64,000 bases of DNA from Listeria seeligeri serovar 1/2b str. SLCC3954 (GCF_000027145.1 NC_013891.1:248001-312000); one strand, 5' to 3'; counted from the first letter of the stretch, positions 1-7,748 are shown. Notes: generated by a model not told the origin, from the letters alone. Translations and numbers: made by a program.

Positions 1-129
1 GCTTGTTCTGAGTGCGGTTCAAGAAACTATACAGTCAATGTCAGCGGGACACAGAAAGAGACACGCTTAGAAGTGAAAAAATTCTGTCGACACTGCAATA
101 AACATACATTACATCGAGAAACAAAATAG
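1..129 (+). CDS. rpmG: 50S ribosomal protein L33, 3' part only
   Basis: The window opens inside this gene, so the start is missing; 42 codons and a TAG stop are visible. The fragment begins [10 protein letters not shown] and later has FCRHCNKH, two CxxC pairs typical of the zinc-binding form of bacterial L33, a small protein of the large ribosomal subunit. It lies 19 bp upstream of secE, the usual rpmG-secE-nusG order of Firmicutes, which supports the call. Which L33 paralogue this is cannot be told from the fragment. Confidence 0.85.
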   Translation, partial: ACSECGSRNYTVNVSGTQKETRLEVKKFCRHCNKHTLHRETK

Positions 130-148
130 ACGATATGGAGGTTTTGGT

Positions 149-328
149 ATGTCTGCAATTGCAAGATTCTTTCGGAACGTTTCATCCGAAATGCACAAAG
201 TTACGTGGCCAACTAGAAAAGAACTTTTAACATACACTGTAACAGTAGTTATTACAGTTATCTTATTTGCTGTGTTCTTTATGGTTATTGATTTCGGGAT
301 TGAACAATTAATTCAACTTATTATGTAG
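149..328 (+). CDS. secE: SecE, preprotein translocase subunit
   Basis: A 59-residue protein with the short single-span architecture of Gram-positive SecE: a basic amphipathic N-terminus (about residues 1-30, with the conserved HKVTWPTRKEL segment) followed by one membrane span (about 31-56). SecE clamps SecY in the SecYEG channel and is needed for protein export. The ATG at 149 is preceded by TGGAGG. The gene sits between rpmG and nusG, its conserved neighbourhood. The length is normal for Firmicutes. Confidence 0.95.
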   Translation: MSAIARFFRNVSSEMHKVTWPTRKELLTYTVTVVITVILFAVFFMVIDFGIEQLIQLIM

Positions 329-331
329 TAC

Positions 332-360
332 TAGGAATTTTATAAAGAAAATGATATACT
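332..360 (+). promoter_or_regulatory. Candidate promoter for nusG
   Basis: An extended -10 (TGATATACT, -10 hexamer 355-360) lies 17 bp after a weak -35 (TAGGAA, 332-337). It would start transcripts just before the 374-404 hairpin, so that hairpin could act as an attenuator for nusG. Inferred from motif match only. Confidence 0.4.
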
Positions 361-373
361 GTTAATTGAGACA

Positions 374-404
374 AAACCCGTACAACATTCGGGTTTTTTA
401 TTTT
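374..404 (+). terminator. Hairpin with T-tract between secE and nusG
   Basis: AAACCCG (374-380) pairs with CGGGTTT (390-396) around a 9-nt loop, followed by T-rich sequence. It is placed to end rpmG-secE transcripts or to attenuate a nusG transcript started at about 365. Confidence 0.75.
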
Positions 405-456
405 GGATTATACTAAAAGGAGGATGGCGGCAAAATAGGATGCGGCCAAACAAACA

Positions 457-989
457 ATGGAAAAAATTGGTATGTAGTTCATACTTACTCCGGTTATGAA
501 AATAAAGTCAAAGCAAACTTAGAAAAACGTGTAGAATCAATGGGGATGTCAGATAAAATTTTCCGTGTTATCGTACCGGAAGAAGAAGAAACAGAAATAA
601 AAAATGGTAAAACAAAAACAATTAAACGTAAAGTTTTCCCTGGTTATGTACTTGTGGAAATCGTAATGACAGATGATTCTTGGTATGTAGTTCGTAATAC
701 ACCAGGTGTCACTGGGTTTGTCGGTTCATCCGGCTCCGGTTCAAAACCAACACCATTACTTCCAGAAGAAGCAGATCGTATCCTTAAAAGCATGGGTATG
801 GTTGAAAAACGTGCTGAAGCTGATTTCGAAATTGGCGAAACAGTTATGGTTAAAGAAGGACCATTCGCGGACTTCTCTGGTAAAGTGGACGAAATGGACA
901 ACGACAAAGGTAAAGCGAAAGTCATGGTTAACATGTTCGGTCGTGAAACTCCAGTCGAAGTTGATTTCAATCAAATCGAAAAAATTTAA
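457..989 (+). CDS. nusG: NusG, transcription elongation factor, frameshifted near its start
   Basis: NusG binds RNA polymerase through its NGN domain and modulates pausing and Rho; its C-terminal KOW domain (VKEGPFADFSGKVDE region) binds partners. The body from 540 to 989 is a clean NusG sequence. The expected start is ATG 457, giving MEKNWYVVHTYSGYENKV and a 177-residue protein, the length I recall for Listeria. As given, ATGG is followed by only six A before TTGG, so the ATG frame reads MEKIGM and stops at 475-477, while the NusG frame has no upstream start before a stop at 414-416. One more A restores the full frame. Internal ATG 540 would give 149 residues lacking the first part of the NGN domain. 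This is either a homopolymer base-calling error or a true frameshift. Confidence 0.85.
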
Positions 990-993
990 AACG

Positions 994-1027
994 AACAACC
1001 TCTACGAAAAATCGTGGAGGTTGTTTT
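994..1027 (+). terminator. Rho-independent terminator after nusG
   Basis: A 14-bp stem (994-1007 with 1012-1025, one G-U pair) with an AAAA loop, followed by T. It separates nusG from the next gene, whose ribosome binding site lies immediately after it. Confidence 0.85.
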
Positions 1028-1046
1028 CATAGAAAGGAGGCGTGAG

Positions 1047-1517
1047 GTGAAGCAAGCTAAAGAAATCTACTTAGAATTAAAACGAGAAGCTTACTTTTTT
1101 GAGCTTGATTTCCCATTATACTTAGGTAATGGTCAAGGCGCTGGCGAACTTTGTATGGATTATAATGAAGAAGATGGCTATATGCTCTATGGTTATGAAC
1201 GAGGCAAACGCTTCAGTGAATTTAAAACAAATGATTTGGAAGAGTTCAGATATGAAGTTTTTTTACATCTTTGCTGGTATATGGGAATGGAATTTGAGTT
1301 AAGGCACCGAAAAGAAGATATAAAAAGAGACGATAACATTCTTGAAACCGACACGCGAAAAATTGCTTTTGAAAAAACATTACAATTATTAAAAATAGTG
1401 AATCCGGCATGGATAGACAAGGCGGCGCTAGGTTATACAGCTTATTTGAATCTCTGGCGCAAAAAGCAAAATGTTTATTTTGATAAAGAAGCGATGGAGT
1501 TTAAAGTAAATCCATAA
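1047..1517 (+). CDS. Hypothetical protein, 156 aa
   Basis: I do not recognise a family. The start chosen is GTG 1047, preceded at 5-8 bp by AGAAAGGAGG; an upstream in-frame GTG at 1014 lies inside the nusG terminator stem and is unlikely. The protein is soluble and rich in charged and aromatic residues (KQAKEIYLELKREAYFFEL at the start, then EEDGYMLYGYERGKR). There is no signal peptide or membrane span. It lies alone between the nusG terminator and the rplK promoter. Its place between nusG and rplK is unusual compared with Bacillus, where rplK follows nusG directly. Confidence 0.75.
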   Translation: MKQAKEIYLELKREAYFFELDFPLYLGNGQGAGELCMDYNEEDGYMLYGYERGKRFSEFKTNDLEEFRYEVFLHLCWYMGMEFELRHRKEDIKRDDNILETDTRKIAFEKTLQLLKIVNPAWIDKAALGYTAYLNLWRKKQNVYFDKEAMEFKVNP

Positions 1518-1523
1518 AAAATC

Positions 1524-1552
1524 TTGCAACTAAATGCTTATAGTGGTATCAT
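1524..1552 (+). promoter_or_regulatory. Promoter of rplKA
   Basis: TTGCAA (1524-1529), a 17-bp spacer, TATCAT (1547-1552). It leaves a leader of about 85 nt before rplK containing AAGGAGGT. Confidence 0.75.
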
Positions 1553-1641
1553 ATATAAGTACGTTTTTACGTATGTTTTAACGTGGGAGGGGAAATATCA
1601 GCCCCATGCAACCACATCACGGACTTAAGGAGGTATGTCTC

Positions 1642-2067
1642 GTGGCAAAAAAAGTGATTAAAGAAGTTAAGCTTCAAATTCCAGCAGGTAAAGCAAATCC
1701 TGCACCTCCAGTTGGACCTGCATTAGGTCAAGCTGGCGTAAACATCATGGGATTCTGTAAAGAGTTTAATGCTCGCACAGCCGATCAAGCTGGTCTTATT
1801 ATTCCTGTTGTGATCACTGTATTTGAAGACCGTTCGTTTACGTTCATCACTAAAACTCCACCAGCAGCTGTATTACTTAAAAAAGCAGCTAAAGTGGAAA
1901 AAGGATCCGGTGAACCAAACAAAACAAAAGTTGCATCTGTAACTCGCGCTCAAGTACAGGAAATTGCTGAAACTAAAATGCCAGACCTTAACGCTGCAAA
2001 TGTTGAATCTGCAATGCTAATGGTTGAAGGTACTGCACGTTCTATGGGTATCACTATCCAAGACTAA
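1642..2067 (+). CDS. rplK: 50S ribosomal protein L11
   Basis: A 141-residue L11 starting [20 protein letters not shown]. It has the N-terminal domain with the [14 protein letters not shown] motif and the C-terminal rRNA-binding domain (about residues 70-141). L11 forms the GTPase-associated region of the large subunit and is the site of thiostrepton action and RelA sensing. GTG 1642 is chosen because AAGGAGGT ends 7 bp upstream and the product then begins like known L11; an in-frame ATG at 1606 would add 12 unrelated residues. It is cotranscribed with rplA 39 bp downstream. Confidence 0.97.
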   Translation: MAKKVIKEVKLQIPAGKANPAPPVGPALGQAGVNIMGFCKEFNARTADQAGLIIPVVITVFEDRSFTFITKTPPAAVLLKKAAKVEKGSGEPNKTKVASVTRAQVQEIAETKMPDLNAANVESAMLMVEGTARSMGITIQD

Positions 2068-2106
2068 TCGTGTGTTTCACAATTTGACAATTAAGGAGGA
2101 AAAGAA

Positions 2107-2796
2107 ATGGCTAAGAAAGGCAAAAAGTATCAAGATGCTTTAAAACAAATTGATGCAAATAAAGTTTACACTGCAGAAGAAGCAGTTGAACTTGCTAAAA
2201 AAATTGACTTCGCTAAATTCGATGCAACTGTTGAAGTAGCATTCCGTCTTGGCGTTGACCCTAAAAAAGCGGACCAACAAATCCGTGGTGCTGTTGTATT
2301 ACCAAACGGTACTGGTAAAACTCAACGCGTATTAGTATTCGCAAAAGGTGAAAAAGCAAAAGAAGCTGAGGCTGCTGGAGCTGATTACGTTGGTGAATCT
2401 GAATTCGTTGAAAAAATCAACCAAGGTTGGTTTGACTTTGACGTTATCGTTGCAACACCTGACATGATGGGTGAAGTTGGTAAATTAGGCCGTGTCCTTG
2501 GACCAAAAGGTTTAATGCCAAACCCTAAAACTGGTACTGTAACAATGGACGTAACTAAAGCAGTTAACGAAATTAAAGCTGGTAAAGTAGAATACCGTGT
2601 TGATAAAGCTGGTAATGTCCACGCTGCAATCGGTAAAGTATCTTTTGATGCTGCTAAACTAGTAGAAAACTTCCGTACTGTGAATGACGTTCTACAAAAA
2701 GCAAAACCTGCTGCTGCGAAAGGTACTTACGTGAAAAATCTTTCCGTAACAACTACTTTCGGACCTGGAATCCAAGTTGACCCAGCAAGCTTATAA
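2107..2796 (+). CDS. rplA: 50S ribosomal protein L1
   Basis: A 229-residue L1, full family length, starting [16 protein letters not shown]. The conserved [20 protein letters not shown] segment is present at about residues 123-142. L1 forms the mobile stalk at the ribosomal E site and in many bacteria represses its own operon by binding the mRNA. A strong AAGGAGG precedes the ATG. It is the second gene of the rplKA unit; rplJ has its own promoter and leader just downstream. Confidence 0.97.
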   Translation: MAKKGKKYQDALKQIDANKVYTAEEAVELAKKIDFAKFDATVEVAFRLGVDPKKADQQIRGAVVLPNGTGKTQRVLVFAKGEKAKEAEAAGADYVGESEFVEKINQGWFDFDVIVATPDMMGEVGKLGRVLGPKGLMPNPKTGTVTMDVTKAVNEIKAGKVEYRVDKAGNVHAAIGKVSFDAAKLVENFRTVNDVLQKAKPAAAKGTYVKNLSVTTTFGPGIQVDPASL

Positions 2797-2804
2797 AATT
2801 TAAC

Positions 2805-2833
2805 TTGACCAGCCGCTTGTCTTTTGATAAGAT
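2805..2833 (+). promoter_or_regulatory. Promoter of rplJL
   Basis: TTGACC (2805-2810), a 17-bp spacer, TAAGAT (2828-2833). It starts 9 bp after the rplA stop and reads into a structured leader of about 200 nt. Confidence 0.8.
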
Positions 2834-2839
2834 AGGCTA

Positions 2840-2982
2840 GTTGAAACAATCAAATATCCTTACCGTAGACAGTTGGTGCGTTTATCGCTTAAATTTGCCA
2901 CCCGAGGGATTACTTTTGAAGTGTGCGTCCGCGTGCATTTCACAAAAACCTCTGGCGTCTACGGTGCCAGAGGTTTTTGTTG
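2840..2982 (+). promoter_or_regulatory. L10 leader, autoregulatory mRNA element of rplJL
   Basis: The untranslated region between the rplJ promoter and gene has the layout of the L10(L12)4-binding leader known from Bacillus: a long paired region with the pieces CTTACCGTAGAC, GTGCGTCCGCGTGCATTT and TCTACGG, ending in a strong terminator hairpin. In that family, excess L10-L12 complex binds the leader and favours termination before rplJ. The position, size and terminator are seen in the sequence; the L10 binding is inferred from the family. Confidence 0.75.
2943..2979 (+). terminator. Attenuator hairpin in the L10 leader
   Basis: AAAAACCTCTGGC pairs with GCCAGAGGTTTTT around a 9-nt loop (GTCTACGGT), with a T run at the end. 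It lies upstream of rplJ, so it acts as a regulated or partial terminator. Confidence 0.85.
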
Positions 2983-3042
2983 CTGATGAAACGGAACTAG
3001 TGTCTGTTTAATTAGATTTAATTGTTGGACGGAGGTGGAAAA

Positions 3043-3543
3043 ATGAGTAAAGTTCTTGAAGCTAAACAAAGTGCAGTAGAAGAAATTAAAGGTAAATTAT
3101 CAGCTAGTGCGTCTACAGTAATTGTTGATTACCGCGGCTTAAACGTTGGCGAAATCACTGAATTACGTAAACAATTGCGTGATGCTGGTATTGAATTTAA
3201 AGTCTACAAAAACTCACTAACTCGCCGTGCTGTTGAAGCTAACGGTTACGAAGGTTTAGAAGGAGCTCTAACTGGTCCTAACGCGATTGCATTCAGTAAT
3301 GAAGACGTAGTTGCGCCTGCGAAAATCCTTAACGATTTCGCTAAAGATCATGAAGCACTAGAAATCAAAGCGGGTGTTATTGAAGGTAAAGTTGCTTCTC
3401 TTGAAGAAATTAAAGCACTTGCAACACTTCCATCACGCGAAGGATTGCTATCTATGCTTTGCAACGTACTTCAAGCTCCAGTTCGCGGTCTTGCTATCGC
3501 TACTAAAGCTGTTGCTGATCAAAAAGAAGAACAAGAAGCATAA
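3043..3543 (+). CDS. rplJ: 50S ribosomal protein L10
   Basis: A 166-residue L10 starting [20 protein letters not shown]. It carries the [20 protein letters not shown] region and [11 protein letters not shown], which are hallmarks of the N-terminal rRNA-binding domain. The C-terminal helix holds the L7/L12 dimers. ATG 3043 follows GGAGGTGG at good spacing; an in-frame TTG at 3022 lies upstream of that site and is rejected. It is expressed with rplL under the L10 leader. Confidence 0.97.
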   Translation: MSKVLEAKQSAVEEIKGKLSASASTVIVDYRGLNVGEITELRKQLRDAGIEFKVYKNSLTRRAVEANGYEGLEGALTGPNAIAFSNEDVVAPAKILNDFAKDHEALEIKAGVIEGKVASLEEIKALATLPSREGLLSMLCNVLQAPVRGLAIATKAVADQKEEQEA

Positions 3544-3622
3544 TCTGTTCTACCCAGGGGAAACCCTACAAACAAATCTCGGTTAAATCCGAAAAAATTA
3601 TATTAATTGGAGGAATTTCAAA

Positions 3623-3985
3623 ATGGCTTTAAACATTGAAGAAATCATTGCTTCCGTAAAAGAAGCATCTGTATTAGAACTTAACGATTTAGTAAAAGCA
3701 ATCGAAGAAGAATTTGGCGTAACTGCTGCTGCTCCTGTAGCTGTAGCTGCTGCTGGTGGCGCTGCTGCTGAGCAAACTGAATTCACTTTAGAATTATCAT
3801 CTGCTGGAGATTCTAAAATCAAAGTTATCAAAGTGGTACGTGAAATCACTGGTCTTGGCTTAAAAGAAGCTAAAGAATTAGTTGACAACGCTCCTAAAGC
3901 TCTTAAAGAAGGCGTAACTAAAGAAGAAGCTGAAGAATTAAAAGCTAAACTTGAAGAAGTTGGCGCTAACGTAGAAGTTAAATAA
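3623..3985 (+). CDS. rplL: 50S ribosomal protein L7/L12
   Basis: A 120-residue L7/L12 of normal length. It has an N-terminal dimerisation domain (about 1-32), an alanine-rich hinge (about 36-52, [16 protein letters not shown]) and a C-terminal factor-binding domain with [20 protein letters not shown]. It forms the stalk that recruits EF-Tu and EF-G. GGAGG precedes the ATG. It is the last gene of the rplJL unit and is followed by two tandem terminators. Confidence 0.97.
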   Translation: MALNIEEIIASVKEASVLELNDLVKAIEEEFGVTAAAPVAVAAAGGAAAEQTEFTLELSSAGDSKIKVIKVVREITGLGLKEAKELVDNAPKALKEGVTKEEAEELKAKLEEVGANVEVK

Positions 3986-3991
3986 TTTTGG

Positions 3992-4024
3992 AAGAGACCT
4001 TGGATTTCTAAGGTCTCTTTTTTA
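3992..4024 (+). terminator. Terminator after rplL
   Basis: A perfect 10-bp stem AAGAGACCTT/AAGGTCTCTT (3992-4001 with 4010-4019) followed by TTTTT. Confidence 0.9.
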
Positions 4025-4032
4025 AAAACCGC

Positions 4033-4088
4033 AAAAAGACTCTTTTGAAGGAAACAATAGACGTTTTCTGTTTCAAAAGTCTTTTTTT
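4033..4088 (+). terminator. Second, tandem terminator-like hairpin
   Basis: AAAAAGACT plus TTTTGAA (with a bulged C) pair with TTCAAAAGTCTTTTT; an inner part is also paired, and eight T follow. It lies just upstream of the BlaI-like gene's promoter. Confidence 0.75.
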
Positions 4089-4090
4089 TA

Positions 4091-4120
4091 TTGTCTTTTA
4101 ACCAGATTACATGCTAGTAT
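4091..4120 (+). promoter_or_regulatory. Promoter of the BlaI/M56 pair with an operator-like dyad
   Basis: TTGTCT (4091-4096), an 18-bp spacer and TAGTAT (4115-4120). The dyad TAC-ATGCTA-GTA (4108-4119) overlaps the -10. BlaI/MecI operators have TACA/TGTA dyads, so self-repression is plausible, but this match is imperfect. Confidence 0.45.
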
Positions 4121-4152
4121 AAATAGTGAATTAGTTTTCTGGAGGTTTAAAA

Positions 4153-4536
4153 ATGTCGATTAAATCTATATCAAAATCTGAATTTGAGGTTATGAAAGTT
4201 ATATGGGATTTTGGGAGAGCTGTTCAGTATGTGGATGTTGCTGAGAAATTAGCTGAAAAAGATTATTCTTGGAAGAAAAATACTATACTTACTTTTTTGA
4301 CTAGGCTAGTAGAAAAGAAATTACTACGGGTTAAAAAAATTGGTCGCAAAAACGAATACTATGCGCTTGTTAGTGAAAGTGAGTATTTGGGACAACAAAC
4401 AGAAAACTTTTTAGAGGATATTTATGAAGGCGATGTGAAGGGATTAATTACTAATCTGGTGCAAAAAGATCTAATCACAGCCGATGAAATAGATGATTTA
4501 CAACAATATTGGAAAAGGATGAAATCAACTGAATGA
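4153..4536 (+). CDS. BlaI/MecI-type winged-helix repressor
   Basis: A 127-residue protein with the BlaI/MecI family pattern: ISKSEFEVMKVIWDFGRAVQYVDVA at the start, then WKKNTILTFLTRLVEKKLLRVKK (recognition helix and wing) and a short C-terminal dimerisation part. In the family such repressors are inactivated by a membrane metalloprotease partner. The next gene, overlapping by 4 bp, is that partner. GGAGG precedes the ATG. Which genes it controls is not shown; an operator-like dyad lies on its own promoter and another at about 5641. No beta-lactamase gene is in the window. Confidence 0.85.
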   Translation: MSIKSISKSEFEVMKVIWDFGRAVQYVDVAEKLAEKDYSWKKNTILTFLTRLVEKKLLRVKKIGRKNEYYALVSESEYLGQQTENFLEDIYEGDVKGLITNLVQKDLITADEIDDLQQYWKRMKSTE

Positions 4537-5573
4537 ACGAACTTCTTAAGATGATTTTATCAATGGCATTAACTTCACTGGTTTTAATACCATTTGTTTG
4601 GGGATTTGGAAGAATCTTTCAACGTTATTTGAGTAAGCAAAAAACATATTATTTATGGCTCGTTGTCTATTTGTTTTTGACCGTGCCTTTTTCGTTGTTC
4701 TTCTTGTTACCTTATAAAAATAGTGATTTTATGTGGCTGAATCGAACAGGATTTGAAGGAGTTACTTCGATTGTAATGGATGGGAAAGGTCTCAATATGG
4801 AGCATGATGCTAAAATTACTTTTTGGATGACGTTGCTTGATTATTTATGGTTGATTTGGCTTGTTGTTTTTCTGCTTATTTTTATTTATAGGATTGCTTC
4901 TTACGGGAATTTTAAAAAATATGTATTTTCTGGTGCACAAAATGTAGAAAATATTAACCAGCTAAATATGTTGGCGGAGATTTCAGAATCGCTAAAAATA
5001 AAAAAAACAGTAGAACTACTTGTTAATCCGCTCATTTCGTCACCTATTTTTATAGGATTAAAAAAGCAGGTGATTATCTTGCCTGATAAATCTTATTCTG
5101 TAAAGGAACTTCGATATATTTTTAGGCACGAGCTAGTGCATTGTAAACGTAAAGATATGTTTTATGTCTGGGCTGCCCAATTCTATACATGTGTATATTG
5201 GTTTAATCCTTTTATGTATTTGATGAATAAGCGGATACAAAAGGATCGGGAACTTGCATGTGATGAAGCAGTATTGAATGCAATTTCTGCAAATGAATTT
5301 TTTGGTTATGGTGATACGCTGCTTTCTTCGCTTACTAAGGCGGGGAATTATAAAGAAGCACATGTATCGGTATCGCTTCATGAAAATGCAAAAGCGCTCA
5401 AAGAAAGACTTGAATTCATTGCAAACTATAAAAAAACAACTAAACCGCTTAAATTTATTTTGCCGATTTTTCTTATTGTATTTTGTAGTATAGGAATTAC
5501 CTTAAGCGCCTATCAAGCGGAAATTCTTGTTAAAGAGAAACAAAAGGGTATTGTAATAAAAAAAGAGTGGTAG
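4533..5573 (+). CDS. M56 (BlaR1/MecR1-type) membrane metallopeptidase without sensor domain
   Basis: A 346-residue multi-span protein with an M56 zinc peptidase core: FRHELVHCKRKD carries HExxH (His199, Glu200, His203), followed by NPFMYLMNKRIQKDRELACDEAVL, typical of BlaR1. Membrane spans are clear at about 7-28, 40-60, 105-127 and 308-328. Real BlaR1 is about 600 residues with a C-terminal penicillin-binding domain; here the protein ends soon after the last span, so antibiotic binding is not expected. It overlaps the repressor gene by 4 bp (ATGA), so the two are translationally coupled. The signal sensed is unknown. Confidence 0.85.
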   Translation: MNELLKMILSMALTSLVLIPFVWGFGRIFQRYLSKQKTYYLWLVVYLFLTVPFSLFFLLPYKNSDFMWLNRTGFEGVTSIVMDGKGLNMEHDAKITFWMTLLDYLWLIWLVVFLLIFIYRIASYGNFKKYVFSGAQNVENINQLNMLAEISESLKIKKTVELLVNPLISSPIFIGLKKQVIILPDKSYSVKELRYIFRHELVHCKRKDMFYVWAAQFYTCVYWFNPFMYLMNKRIQKDRELACDEAVLNAISANEFFGYGDTLLSSLTKAGNYKEAHVSVSLHENAKALKERLEFIANYKKTTKPLKFILPIFLIVFCSIGITLSAYQAEILVKEKQKGIVIKKEW

Positions 5574-5583
5574 TAACGACGCG

Positions 5584-5617
5584 AACTTCTCTCGGTAAAT
5601 CGAGAGAAGTTTTTTTA
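5584..5617 (+). terminator. Terminator after the M56 gene
   Basis: A perfect 11-bp stem AACTTCTCTCG/CGAGAGAAGTT with a 6-nt loop and a T7 tract. Confidence 0.9.
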
Positions 5618-5627
5618 TTTTGAGTAG

Positions 5628-5656
5628 TTGACATTTTAGACTACACATTGTAGAAT
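5628..5656 (+). promoter_or_regulatory. Strong promoter of the DUF1266-lipoprotein pair with a dyad
   Basis: TTGACA (5628-5633), a 17-bp spacer, TAGAAT (5651-5656). The dyad CTACA-CAT-TGTAG (5641-5653) overlaps the -10 and resembles BlaI/MecI half-sites (TACA/TGTA), though with a 3-bp rather than 2-bp centre. The upstream neighbour encodes a BlaI-type repressor, so regulation by it is a testable inference. Confidence 0.65.
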
Positions 5657-5696
5657 TAAAAAGCATTAAATATTACGAAAAGGGTGGCGTCGATAA

Positions 5697-6359
5697 ATGT
5701 TTGGACGGAAAAGTGTTGCTATACCAAAAGAATATGAGCGTTTCAATCAATTTTCAGCAGAAAAGGAAAGGTTGTTATGTATCGGTTCTTCTACTACAGA
5801 GTGTAAACATAAAGTGGAAACGAAGGTCGATGGGTCGAATAAAGCATTAAAACTTTATTATCCGAAAAACCGTGGAGCAAAAGTAATGAAATATTGGTTG
5901 CCGATGTTTGGCATCAATGATTCTTACTCAGCTTCCCAAGTTATTTCCAGTTGGATTGAAGTAAATGATTATTATAGCGTAATTGCAGCTGGGGACTGTT
6001 CGAGTGTTCTTCGTGAAATCACAAAAACATGTCAAAAGAATGATTATGACGAAGCAGAACTTCTAGCGTCTGCGGGAAAAATTAAGATATATGGAGCATT
6101 TGATATTGAAAGACTTGGTTACTTAGTTCGTGTTTGTTTTTCATTAGATCTGCTTAGTGAGCAACAAGCGTGGAATTTCTTGGAGCAGCTATGGGACGCC
6201 GCGGTATTGCATTATGATAATTGGGATGATTACATAGTTAGTTTTGTTAATGGCCAAGAAGGGTTAGGAACAAACTGGTATAGTGATACACTTGTTTCTT
6301 ATGTCCAGTTAAAAAAAGATACTACTAGTTTATTAAATAAGTACCAACTAAAAGAATGA
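5697..6359 (+). CDS. DUF1266-family protein
   Basis: A 220-residue soluble protein. The C-terminal part matches the DUF1266 pattern as I remember it: YGAFDIERLGYLVRVCFS, SEQQAWNFLEQLWDAA, then NWDDYIVSFVNGQEGLG. The function of the family is unknown. The ATG follows AAAAGGGTGG. The next gene starts about 17 bp after the stop, so a two-gene unit with the lipoprotein is likely. There is no signal peptide or membrane span. Confidence 0.75.
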   Translation: MFGRKSVAIPKEYERFNQFSAEKERLLCIGSSTTECKHKVETKVDGSNKALKLYYPKNRGAKVMKYWLPMFGINDSYSASQVISSWIEVNDYYSVIAAGDCSSVLREITKTCQKNDYDEAELLASAGKIKIYGAFDIERLGYLVRVCFSLDLLSEQQAWNFLEQLWDAAVLHYDNWDDYIVSFVNGQEGLGTNWYSDTLVSYVQLKKDTTSLLNKYQLKE

Positions 6360-6376
6360 CAAAAAAGGAGATTATT

Positions 6377-6862
6377 ATGAAGAGAGTTTTAAGTTTAGTA
6401 GGAGTTTTATTACTAGCGTTACTTGTAACAGGTTGTGGAAATAGTACGAGTGAAGAGAAAGTTGAAGAAGATACATACGTTGCGGATATTGAAGGGGCTC
6501 AGCTAGAGGCGACATTCTCTCATGTAGGCGATAACTTGAGAAAAGTAGAGCAAACAATGGTATACCCAATGTCTTATCTTGGTTACGAAGAAGGTGAGAA
6601 ACTTGATGACGCTACGAAGAAAAAGCTGACAGAACAGGTTGAGGCCCAGTATTCGGAGTACAAAGATGGTGAAGGAACATCATTAGAAACGAAATTTACG
6701 GATGATGGACTCGAGCTTACTATGACAGTTGATTTATACAAAGCGGATGCTTCGGCGATTAGTTCGTTACTTGGTGGAGGTTCAACAGACCCTAAAAATA
6801 TTAGTTATAAAGAAACAATTGCTGATTTTGAATCGCAAGGATTTAAGAAAAAAGAGTCTTAA
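6377..6862 (+). CDS. YehR-family (DUF1307) lipoprotein
   Basis: A 161-residue precursor with a lipoprotein signal (MKRVLSLVGVLLLALLVTGC, lipobox LVTGC) and a mature part resembling the YehR/DUF1307 family (EATFSHVGDNLRKVEQTMVY, then LYKADASAISSLLGG). It should be anchored on the outer face of the membrane; the role is unknown. ATG 6377 is chosen over an in-frame ATG at 6356 because AAAAAAGGAG lies at proper distance and the signal peptide then begins normally. It is the second gene after the DUF1266 gene. Confidence 0.85.
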   Translation: MKRVLSLVGVLLLALLVTGCGNSTSEEKVEEDTYVADIEGAQLEATFSHVGDNLRKVEQTMVYPMSYLGYEEGEKLDDATKKKLTEQVEAQYSEYKDGEGTSLETKFTDDGLELTMTVDLYKADASAISSLLGGGSTDPKNISYKETIADFESQGFKKKES

Positions 6863-6953
6863 TGACGCAATAAATCGTATTTTCCTTTTAGAACTATTTT
6901 ACAATGAATTTTTATGCTAAAATAGCTAGAGATATGAAAGGATGGTGCGGTGG

Positions 6954-7559
6954 ATGGCGAACAATCACTATTACACAAATGACGAAACTTTAAAACATAA
7001 CCGTAAAACATGGCAAATAATGTTAAAAGGTTTTAATATGCAGTTTACAAGCGATAATGGTGTGTTTTCGAAAAATACCGTTGATTTCGGCTCGCAAGTG
7101 TTAATTGAATCTTTTTCATTGCAAGAAGTTTCTGGGAAAATTTTGGACGTGGGTTGTGGCTACGGACCGATGGGGCTAACGGTGGCAAAAGAATTTCCAG
7201 AAAGCCAAGTTGATATGGTGGATGTGAATTTGCGGGCGCTAGAATTAGCGGGGGAAAATGCGAAATTAAATCAAATTACAAATGTTCGTATATATGAGAG
7301 TTCTGTTTATGAGAATGTAGCTGATGAAGATTACCAAGCGATAATTAGTAATCCGCCTATCCGCGCAGGAAAGCAAGTTGTTCATGCTATTTTAGAAGGC
7401 GCACATGCACACCTTAAAGTAGGCGGGGAGCTATGGATTGTTATTCAAAAGAAACAGGGTGGGCCATCTGCAAAAGCGAAGATGGAAACTGTTTTTGGGA
7501 ATGTAGAGCAAGTTACTAAAGAAAAAGGCTATTTTATTTTCAAAAGTATTAAAGAATGA
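6954..7559 (+). CDS. ybxB: Class I SAM-dependent methyltransferase, RsmC-like
   Basis: A 201-residue methyltransferase with SAM motif I ILDVGCGYGPMGL (about 64-76) and the catalytic-type motif NPPIRAGK (about 133-140), as in the RsmC/RlmG group that methylates guanine N2 in rRNA. It is close to Bacillus YbxB, which lies in the same place between rplL and rpoB. ATG 6954 is preferred over ATG 6942: it gives the family start MANNHYYTND, and AAAGGA lies 10 bp upstream. The exact rRNA target is not known. Confidence 0.85.
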   Translation: MANNHYYTNDETLKHNRKTWQIMLKGFNMQFTSDNGVFSKNTVDFGSQVLIESFSLQEVSGKILDVGCGYGPMGLTVAKEFPESQVDMVDVNLRALELAGENAKLNQITNVRIYESSVYENVADEDYQAIISNPPIRAGKQVVHAILEGAHAHLKVGGELWIVIQKKQGGPSAKAKMETVFGNVEQVTKEKGYFIFKSIKE

Positions 7560-7561
7560 AG

Positions 7562-7590
7562 TTGTGCAAAGTGTGGAAACATGCTAACAT
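7562..7590 (+). promoter_or_regulatory. Promoter of a small transcript before rtcB
   Basis: TTGTGC (7562-7567), a 17-bp spacer, TAACAT (7585-7590) with a TGC extension. It precedes a 38-codon reading frame and a terminator, a complete small transcription unit. Confidence 0.6.
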
Positions 7591-7624
7591 GAACATATAT
7601 TTTATTAAGAAAGGACTGAGGAAT

Positions 7625-7741
7625 ATGCTTAAAATGATAAATTTACTAGAAAAAAATAATCAATCAAGAGTAAAGATAATAGGTAGTTGTTTAACGTTCG
7701 CGCATATTAATTCCGCGTCTTTTCAAGGTAATGTTCGTTAA
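7625..7741 (+). CDS. Small open frame, 38 aa, possible leader peptide
   Basis: ATG 7625 follows AGAAAGGA at a usable spacing, and the frame runs 38 codons (MLKMINLLEKNNQSRVKIIG, then SCLTFAHINSASF). It has its own promoter-like sequence (7562-7590) and is closed by a terminator at 7749. I recognise no family. It could be a real small protein, a leader peptide, or the coding-like part of a small RNA. An in-frame ATG at 7556 overlaps the previous stop and has no better binding site. Confidence 0.5.
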   Translation: MLKMINLLEKNNQSRVKIIGSCLTFAHINSASFQGNVR

Positions 7742-7748
7742 AATTCTC

